DNA of 32,612 nt from Bryobacterales bacterium (GTDB lineage: Bacteria > Acidobacteriota > Terriglobia > Bryobacterales > UBA6623): the NCBI GenBank assembly GCA_022826925.1, contig JAJDTX010000064.1, positions 1 to 32,612 of the forward strand, given 5' to 3'. A model generated the notes under the pieces. That model was not told the origin of the DNA. It saw nothing but the letters and a program-made list of their open reading frames with translations, and did not search any database. Positions 27,895-32,612 of the stretch are shown piece by piece (the stretch's first letter is position 1; the number at the start of each line of letters is the position of its first letter). A program made the translations under genes and the position numbers.

Positions 27895-28797
27895 TCAGGC
27901 TCGCTGGACTCCGACCGTCAGGGTCCCGACTTGCGTCTTCCCATCCGTCGTCATCGTGGGAAAGACGCCGACCGGCTCTTCCCCTGCGGTCGTCCAGTAC
28001 TTGACTCGATCCTTTGAGTTCGGAAAGGGTGTCGGGTAGCGGGGCGCGTAGGGTTCCGCCTTATGGATCGAGTCGGTCAGGTCATCCGGGAAATAGAGCT
28101 GGGTCGTGAGCAGTTCCTGGCCGCCAAGATGCACCTTCACGTGCACGTGGACGGCGCGCGGGTTGTACCAGCCGGGGTAGATCGTCAGGAATTCGACCTC
28201 GCCCTGGTCGTTGGCCACCTGCGAGCCCCGCAGGAATCGGCGCGGGCCCGTTGGCTCGCGATGGCCTCCGCCGCGAAATCCGCCGCTCGGCCTGCCTCCA
28301 CCTGCACCCGGCCTACCTCCGCCTGCACCGGGCGGCCGCCGCCCACCGGGCGGCCGGCCTGCTCCGCCGCTTGGGGGGCGACCTGCTCCGCCAAGGTTCG
28401 GCGGAACGTTGGGATCCACGTCTGGATGGCCGCTGTAATTCCCTAGGGCGTCGCAGGACCAGATCTCCGTCCTGACGCCAGAGATCCCTTCGCAGCCATC
28501 GGCGTCGACGATCTTCATGCGGAGCAGGAAGTCGACGCCCGGCTTGCCGGAACGCACATCCCGTCGATCTTCCGCCCCTTGGATGTGGTAGGGGCCATCG
28601 ATCTGCCTAGAAGTCAAGATGCACTCGGCGGCCCGAGAGAATTCGGGGCCGATGACAAGCGAGCCAAGAGCGGCACCGCCCCCGATGATCGCCGCCCGCC
28701 GGGTGGGTTGGACGATACTCGGCTGTAGGTCTGGCACGTTGTTGCCTTCTCCTTGGTTGATTCCCTTGGTGTTTCTGGCGATTGTATTCACCTGCAT
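27895..28797 (-). CDS. Tat-like exported intradiol ring-cleavage dioxygenase
   Basis: A 300-residue protein with a twin-arginine-like signal (PTRRAAIIGGGAALGSLV, 31-48). Iron ligands fit the protocatechuate/catechol intradiol family: Tyr121 (EIWSCDALGNYSGH), Tyr211 (YPGWY), His217 and His219 (VHVHVKVH). Intradiol enzymes split catechols between the hydroxyls using Fe(III). Between the first Tyr and the rest lies a Gly/Pro/Arg-rich insert (about 134-183) absent from typical members. The ATG is fixed by AAGGAG eight bases upstream. It heads the operon with the sulfatase and diverges from the CoA-transferase gene, suggesting aromatic catabolism, but secreted relatives have broad substrates. Confidence 0.88.
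   Translation of the reverse strand: MQVNTIARNTKGINQGEGNNVPDLQPSIVQPTRRAAIIGGGAALGSLVIGPEFSRAAECILTSRQIDGPYHIQGAEDRRDVRSGKPGVDFLLRMKIVDADGCEGISGVRTEIWSCDALGNYSGHPDVDPNVPPNLGGAGRPPSGGAGRPPGGRRPPGAGGGRPGAGGGRPSGGFRGGGHREPTGPRRFLRGSQVANDQGEVEFLTIYPGWYNPRAVHVHVKVHLGGQELLTTQLYFPDDLTDSIHKAEPYAPRYPTPFPNSKDRVKYWTTAGEEPVGVFPTMTTDGKTQVGTLTVGVQRA
28255..28400 (-). repeat. in-frame GC-rich repeat in the dioxygenase
   Basis: ACCGGGCGGCCG occurs at 28327-28338 and 28345-28356, an 18-base (six-codon) period, and CCTGCACC units recur at 28301 and 28322 (21 bases). Both periods keep the frame, so the repeats can expand or shrink without breaking the protein. Confidence 0.6.
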
Positions 28798-29201
28798 CGT
28801 TGATTCTCCTTGCGCTGGGACGACTGCACGATAAACGCCTAGGCTGTATCAGGACAGCTGCGCTTCCCCGTGAGTCTGCCGGCAGGACGGCTGCTTAGAT
28901 TCGAGGACGACAAGAAAGGACTCACTGCCGCCGAACAATTGGTCTGGCGGATTTTCGTGCCCGATGGTTATCAGGAAGGCGCCAGGCTCGGACTTCCCGC
29001 CCGCATGCACGTCTGTCCGTGACCGCGGTTGCCTCGAGGCCGATTCCGGGGACCCGAAAGGTCTCGGAGACGGCCGAGATCCGCACAGGTCCGGACGGCC
29101 TGAGTGTTCGCGCTAGGATGCCGTAAGGTCGCCTCAGCCAGCACGGCCAAGGCAGATGCCGTACCGGCTGCGGAGTCTGCAAGGATCATGGGAGCCAGCG
29201 A
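28798..29201. other. divergent intergenic region with a possible gene remnant
   Basis: About 404 bases between the dioxygenase and CoA-transferase starts. It would hold both promoters, but I see no consensus pair. A short protein-like reading frame at 28870-29022 is listed separately. Confidence 0.4.
28870..29022 (+). pseudogene. small unassigned frame, possible gene remnant
   Basis: A 50-codon frame from GTG 28870 reads RLLRFEDDKKGLTAAEQLVW then RIFVPDGYQEGARLGLP. Its amino acid mix (charged, few Arg/Ser runs) is more protein-like than chance frames nearby. No start site is supported and I do not recognise the family. It could be the tail of a lost gene or chance. Confidence 0.2.
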
Positions 29202-30548
29202 TTGAAGACGATTCCGCAAATCTCGGCCAGCGAGGCGGCTGCACTGATCCGCTCGGGTGACGTGCTCATCGTCGGCGGCTTCGGCATGACCGGACATCCA
29301 GTCCACCTCTTGCATGCGCTGGCGGAAACGGCGACTCGGGACCTCACTTTCGTCGGCAACAACCTCGGGGAGCCAGGACTGGGAGGCAGCCGTCTATTGC
29401 GAAACGGTCAGATTCGGAAAACGATCGGATCGTACTTCACCAGCAATCCAGCCGTAGTCCAGGCGGCTCAGTCGGGGGAGATCGAAGTCGAACTCCTCCC
29501 GCAGGGCACGCTGGCCGAGGCAATCCGGGCGGGCGGGGCCGGGATCGGCGGCTTCTTCACGCCGGCCGGCGCAGGAACACAGCTTGCCGAGGGCAAGGAG
29601 TCGCGTCTGATCGATGGACGCGAGATGATCCTTGCCTCTCCGATCCGAGGAGACGTGGCGCTCTTGCGCGCCTGGCAGGCCGACACGGCGGGCAATCTGG
29701 TCTACCGGATGACCGAAAACAACTTCAATCAGGCGGCGGCCACGGCTGCGAAGCTTGTGATCGCCGAGGCCGAGCATGTCGTTCCGGTCGGTGCGCTGGA
29801 CCCGAATGCAGTCCACACGCCGGGATGCCTTGTCGACTATCTGGTGCAGGCTAACGTTCAGCCGGACGAGCTCGGCTCGTCCGTTTCGGTCTCCGCCGAG
29901 CTCAAGCGGGTCGACGATTCGCGGATGGCCATGGCCCGCGCCGCCCTAGCCGAGCTCAAGCCGGGGGAGGTCGTCAACCTCGGGATCGGGATCCCCACCC
30001 TAGTTGCCGACCTGATCCGGCCGGAACACGAAATCGCCCTGCATTCTGAGAACGGCATGCTCGGTGTGGGGCCCGAACCCAGGTCCGGCGGGGCTATGGA
30101 GCACCCGGTCAATGCCGGAAAGATCCCGGTGACGGCCATGCCTGGCGCCAGCTATTCCGACTCTGCCGCCTCGTTCGGAATGATTCGAGGCGGTCACGTG
30201 GATGTAGCGATCATGGGCGGCCTGCAGGTCGATCAGGCTGGCAACCTGGCGAACTGGACGGTCCCGGGCAGGCCCGTGCTAGGTGTTGGAGGCGCCATGG
30301 ACCTCGCCTCCGGGGCCGGGCGACTCATCATCACGATGTCGCATACCGATAGGCGCGGCACCTCGAAGGTTGTGCGGCAGTGCGACCTGCCCTTAACGGC
30401 GAAAGGAGTCGTCGACGTGCTGATCACCGACTTGGCGGTGTTTCGGTTTGTTGACCAGAGGATGAAGCTCGTCAAGCTCATGCCCGGCGTGTCGGAGTCC
30501 CAAGTCGCAGCAGTGACAGAGGCCGAATACGACAACGATCTTGGCTAG
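29202..30548 (+). CDS. single-chain 3-oxoacid (succinyl-CoA type) CoA-transferase
   Basis: A 448-residue fusion of the A and B subunits of class I CoA-transferases. Subunit A (about 5-225) has GGFGMTGHP (25-33) and [11 protein letters not shown] (116-126). Subunit B (about 240-448) has NLGIGIPT (259-266) and SENGMLG (282-288), where Glu283 is the catalytic glutamate that carries CoA. The linker (about 220-240) is short. The enzyme moves CoA between succinyl-CoA and acetoacetate, 3-oxoadipate or a similar acid in the cytoplasm. The start is TTG 29202, fixed by GGAG (29191-29194) seven bases upstream. Divergent placement from an intradiol dioxygenase hints at a 3-oxoadipate role, but ketone-body use is equally possible. 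Confidence 0.93.
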   Translation: MKTIPQISASEAAALIRSGDVLIVGGFGMTGHPVHLLHALAETATRDLTFVGNNLGEPGLGGSRLLRNGQIRKTIGSYFTSNPAVVQAAQSGEIEVELLPQGTLAEAIRAGGAGIGGFFTPAGAGTQLAEGKESRLIDGREMILASPIRGDVALLRAWQADTAGNLVYRMTENNFNQAAATAAKLVIAEAEHVVPVGALDPNAVHTPGCLVDYLVQANVQPDELGSSVSVSAELKRVDDSRMAMARAALAELKPGEVVNLGIGIPTLVADLIRPEHEIALHSENGMLGVGPEPRSGGAMEHPVNAGKIPVTAMPGASYSDSAASFGMIRGGHVDVAIMGGLQVDQAGNLANWTVPGRPVLGVGGAMDLASGAGRLIITMSHTDRRGTSKVVRQCDLPLTAKGVVDVLITDLAVFRFVDQRMKLVKLMPGVSESQVAAVTEAEYDNDLG

Positions 30549-30582
30549 CACAGCGCTCAAGACACCGTCGACTGCCAGCCAC

Positions 30583-30598
30583 GGGCCGAAATGGGCCC
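30583..30598 (+). terminator. weak hairpin after the CoA-transferase gene
   Basis: GGGCC (30583-30587) and GGCCC (30594-30598) pair around a six-base loop, 35 bases past the stop. No T-run follows. Confidence 0.2.
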
Positions 30599-30758
30599 CC
30601 GCGGCACGCCCGGGCGCCGATGGCTTGCGCGGCGCTCGGCCGAATCGGGTTGGACAAGCCCAACATCCGGCGGGCCTCGCCATGAATCCCGGATCCTCCC
30701 AAACGCCCGATACGGCCACCCGCCTGTCGCACCGCATTGGCGTGATACCGTGCAGGAC

Positions 30759-32204
30759 ATGAAGCTGATGGCTGTCTTCCTTGGTTTCCTTCTCGCCGCA
30801 GGCGCCGCCGCCGGTGCGCCAAACATCGTTTACATCATGGCTGACGATCTGGGCTACGGCCACCTAGGCTCCTACGGCCAAACCAAGATCAAGACGCCAA
30901 ACATCGATCGGCTGGCCGCCGAAGGGATGCGGTTCACCCAAGCCTATGCCGGATCAACCGTGTGCGCTCCATCGCGCAGCGTCTTGATGACGGGTTTGCA
31001 CGGAGGGCACACCCCGGTTAGGGGCAACCTCGGCGATGCGCACCTGCAGGACTCGGACATCACGCTGGCGGAGGTCTTGAAGTCGGCAGGCTACGCCACT
31101 GGTGGCTACGGCAAGTGGGGCCTCGGCCTAGCGGACAGTCCCGGGCATCCTCTGCGACAGGGCTTCGACGACTTTCTTGGATACCTGCATCAGGTGCATG
31201 CGCACTTCTTCTACCCGTTCTGGTTGACGCTCAACCACGGCCGGATGGACCTGCGCGAGAACGAAAACGGAGGCAGGCGGCAATACTCGCACGACGTCCT
31301 GTTCGAGCGTGCTCTCGAGTTCGTTCGCAACAACCGAGACGGGCCCTTCTTCTGCTACCTGCCTGTGACGATCCCTCATGTAGAGCTGGCAGTTCCGGCC
31401 GATTCGCTCAACGAGTACCTAGGCCAGTTCGCCGAGGTGGGCGGGGGCCAAGAACGCCGGATCGGCTATATCGTGTCGCCGAATCCCAGAGCGACCTATG
31501 CGGCGATGGTTTCCCGCCTCGACCGCGACGTAGGCCGAATGCTGGAGCTGCTCGAAAGCCTGGGCATCGACGAAGAGACCGTGGTGATCTTCAATTCGGA
31601 CAACGGCGCACAGTCCCGTTTCGACGTGAGCGAAGACTTCTTCGGAGCCTCGGGAGGCTTGCGCGGGTACAAGGGCTCGATGTATGAGGGCGGGCTGCGG
31701 ATCCCTCAGATTGTCAGGTGGCCGGGCCGCGTGAAGGCCGGGGCTGTCAGCGGCCACGTAACCTACTTCCCGGACATGATGCCAACCTTCGCGGAGCTTG
31801 CCGGGGTCGACTCTCCTAGAACGGACGGAATCTCCATCGTCCCCACGTTGGTCGGGGACGCAACGCAGCGCAAGCACGACTGGCTCTACTGGGAAGTTGT
31901 GGCAGGTGATAAAGAGCTGCGGGCACAAGCAGCCCGCAACGGTAGATGGAAGTTCGTCCGCAGTCCCATCGACGGCCCAGTGGAGCTCTACGATCTCGAC
32001 AGCGACGAGGCCGAGACGACCGACCTGGCATCTGCACACCCGCAGGTGATTGAGAGCTTCGAGCGCTGGGTCCGAGAGAATCGAACGGAACCTCCTGATC
32101 AGCCAGCCCGCTCGGCGGTCAACTATACGGACTACGTTCAACTGGCGCCGGGCGGACCGGTCGACCGAGCTGAGCTGGGTACGCGGAACCGTCCACGAGA
32201 GTGA
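30759..32204 (+). CDS. secreted sulfatase
   Basis: A 481-residue sulfatase from ATG 30759. The Sec signal peptide (MKLMAVFLGFLLAAGAAAGA) directly precedes the first strand, PNIVYIMADDLGYG, with metal-binding Asp29 and Asp30. The formylglycine motif is CAPSR (69-73), and NSDNGAQ and the GSMYEGGLRIPQIVRWPG segment complete the fold. It would remove sulfate from exported substrates such as sulfated polysaccharides. The frame is open back to 30591, but that stretch has no protein character. It has no Gly/Pro-rich insert, unlike the sulfatase at 26351-27877. It lies 210 bases after the CoA-transferase on the same strand. Confidence 0.93.
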   Translation: MKLMAVFLGFLLAAGAAAGAPNIVYIMADDLGYGHLGSYGQTKIKTPNIDRLAAEGMRFTQAYAGSTVCAPSRSVLMTGLHGGHTPVRGNLGDAHLQDSDITLAEVLKSAGYATGGYGKWGLGLADSPGHPLRQGFDDFLGYLHQVHAHFFYPFWLTLNHGRMDLRENENGGRRQYSHDVLFERALEFVRNNRDGPFFCYLPVTIPHVELAVPADSLNEYLGQFAEVGGGQERRIGYIVSPNPRATYAAMVSRLDRDVGRMLELLESLGIDEETVVIFNSDNGAQSRFDVSEDFFGASGGLRGYKGSMYEGGLRIPQIVRWPGRVKAGAVSGHVTYFPDMMPTFAELAGVDSPRTDGISIVPTLVGDATQRKHDWLYWEVVAGDKELRAQAARNGRWKFVRSPIDGPVELYDLDSDEAETTDLASAHPQVIESFERWVRENRTEPPDQPARSAVNYTDYVQLAPGGPVDRAELGTRNRPRE

Positions 32205-32299
32205 GCTCGTGCCAGGGATGCTGAAACGCCCGGTATTGGACGCTATGTCGTAGCAAAGCCGGACGCTCCTCCCGGCGACAAGTGCCACCAACCGTGCGT

Positions 32300-32476
32300 A
32301 TGCCGAATCCTGAGTCGGAGTTCGAGTGGGACGATGAAAAGAACCTAGCCAACATCAGGAAGCACGGAATTCGCTTCGAAGATGCAGTGCGTATTCTTAC
32401 CCCGGATACGTTGGGGCTGCTGGCTCGAACCGGAGATGAGGATCGCTGGAAGGCAATCGGCTGGTTGGAAGACTAG
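32300..32476 (+). pseudogene. truncated BrnT-like (DUF497) toxin gene
   Basis: A 58-residue frame from ATG 32300 (GTG 32282 also possible) with the BrnT N-terminal pattern FEWDDEKNLANIRKHGIRFEDA and the later RWKAIGW strand. Complete BrnT toxins are about 90 residues and continue with a VVHTE-type strand and RIISAR motif; here a TAG follows GWLED. The next 130 bases in any frame show no such motif, so the gene looks cut short. BrnT is an RNase toxin normally paired with BrnA downstream; none is visible before the window ends. Confidence 0.65.
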
Positions 32477-32566
32477 CGAGGCTTTGCCTCAGACCGACGA
32501 GACTCGGTTCGAAGCTGCTTAGCCATACCCGGGGTGGAGTGCGGGCTCCAGACGCTGCTCCGCTCT

Positions 32567-32600
32567 GCGGCCGGGGCCGCCGTGTGGTCGCCTAGGCGAC
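32567..32600. repeat. two palindromes near the window end
   Basis: GCGGCC/GGCCGC with a two-base centre (32567-32580) and the perfect 14-bp palindrome GTCGCCTAGGCGAC (32587-32600) lie close together past the truncated BrnT gene. They could be a terminator, a recombination site or chance in GC-rich DNA. Confidence 0.3.
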
Positions 32601-32612
32601 AGTGCCCGTATC

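Noticed and set aside
28922..29182. 86-codon minus-strand frame in the dioxygenase to CoA-transferase gap
   Set aside because: Part of it reads smoothly, but it has no start site or family pattern and overlaps a better plus-strand frame.

Overview
The window is a GC-rich bacterial chromosome segment. It has many Sec- or Tat-exported enzymes and two cassettes of DUF1549/DUF1553/DUF1501 and DUF1587-1595/DUF1552 type. Such proteins are common in Planctomycetota, Verrucomicrobiota and Solibacter-like Acidobacteriota. The gene style (DUF1501/DUF1552 Tat proteins, cytochrome-fused quinoproteins, PIG-L hydrolases, several toxin genes) makes an acidobacterial or similar uncultured host my best guess. 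This is inference from family content, with no marker comparison; gyrA is the best gene for placing it.

Layout. 0.2-4.0 kb: an exported PIG-L deacetylase (-), then a translationally coupled DUF309 protein and short-chain dehydrogenase (+). 4.0-6.9 kb: an accessory island that looks less GC-rich by eye. It has a DUF932 protein (-) diverging from a two-gene operon (+) of a GIY-YIG-like protein and a YaaA/DUF6884-like protein. The island shares an unusually AT-rich control region of overlapping palindromes. 7.3-8.9 kb: a B12-binding-type radical SAM protein (-). 9.3-14.9 kb: cassette 1 (+), a heme-motif DUF1549/DUF1553 protein, a Tat-exported DUF1501 protein and a PPC-domain protein. 15.0-17.6 kb: gyrA (-), the one core housekeeping gene. 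17.8-18.5 kb: a Phd-type antitoxin and PIN toxin pair. 18.5-23.0 kb: cassette 2 (+), a LamG plus cytochrome-type DUF1587-1595 protein and a Tat-exported DUF1552 protein, behind a leader rich in repeats. 23.0-28.8 kb (-): a secreted intradiol dioxygenase, a sulfatase and a PQQ dehydrogenase/cytochrome c/DUF1080 fusion. 29.2-32.2 kb (+): a single-chain 3-oxoacid CoA-transferase and a second sulfatase. The window ends with a truncated BrnT-like toxin gene.

Working together (inference): the exported enzymes suit breakdown of complex, probably sulfated or aromatic, organic polymers outside the cytoplasm. Sulfatases would remove sulfate, and the DUF1080 and LamG domains would act on or bind sugars. 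PQQ and heme domains would pass electrons to the periplasmic chain. The dioxygenase and CoA-transferase would open aromatic rings and activate the resulting keto acids. The island at 4-6.9 kb and the toxin genes are the mobile or defence-like part. The island operon is the best candidate for an uncharacterised system.
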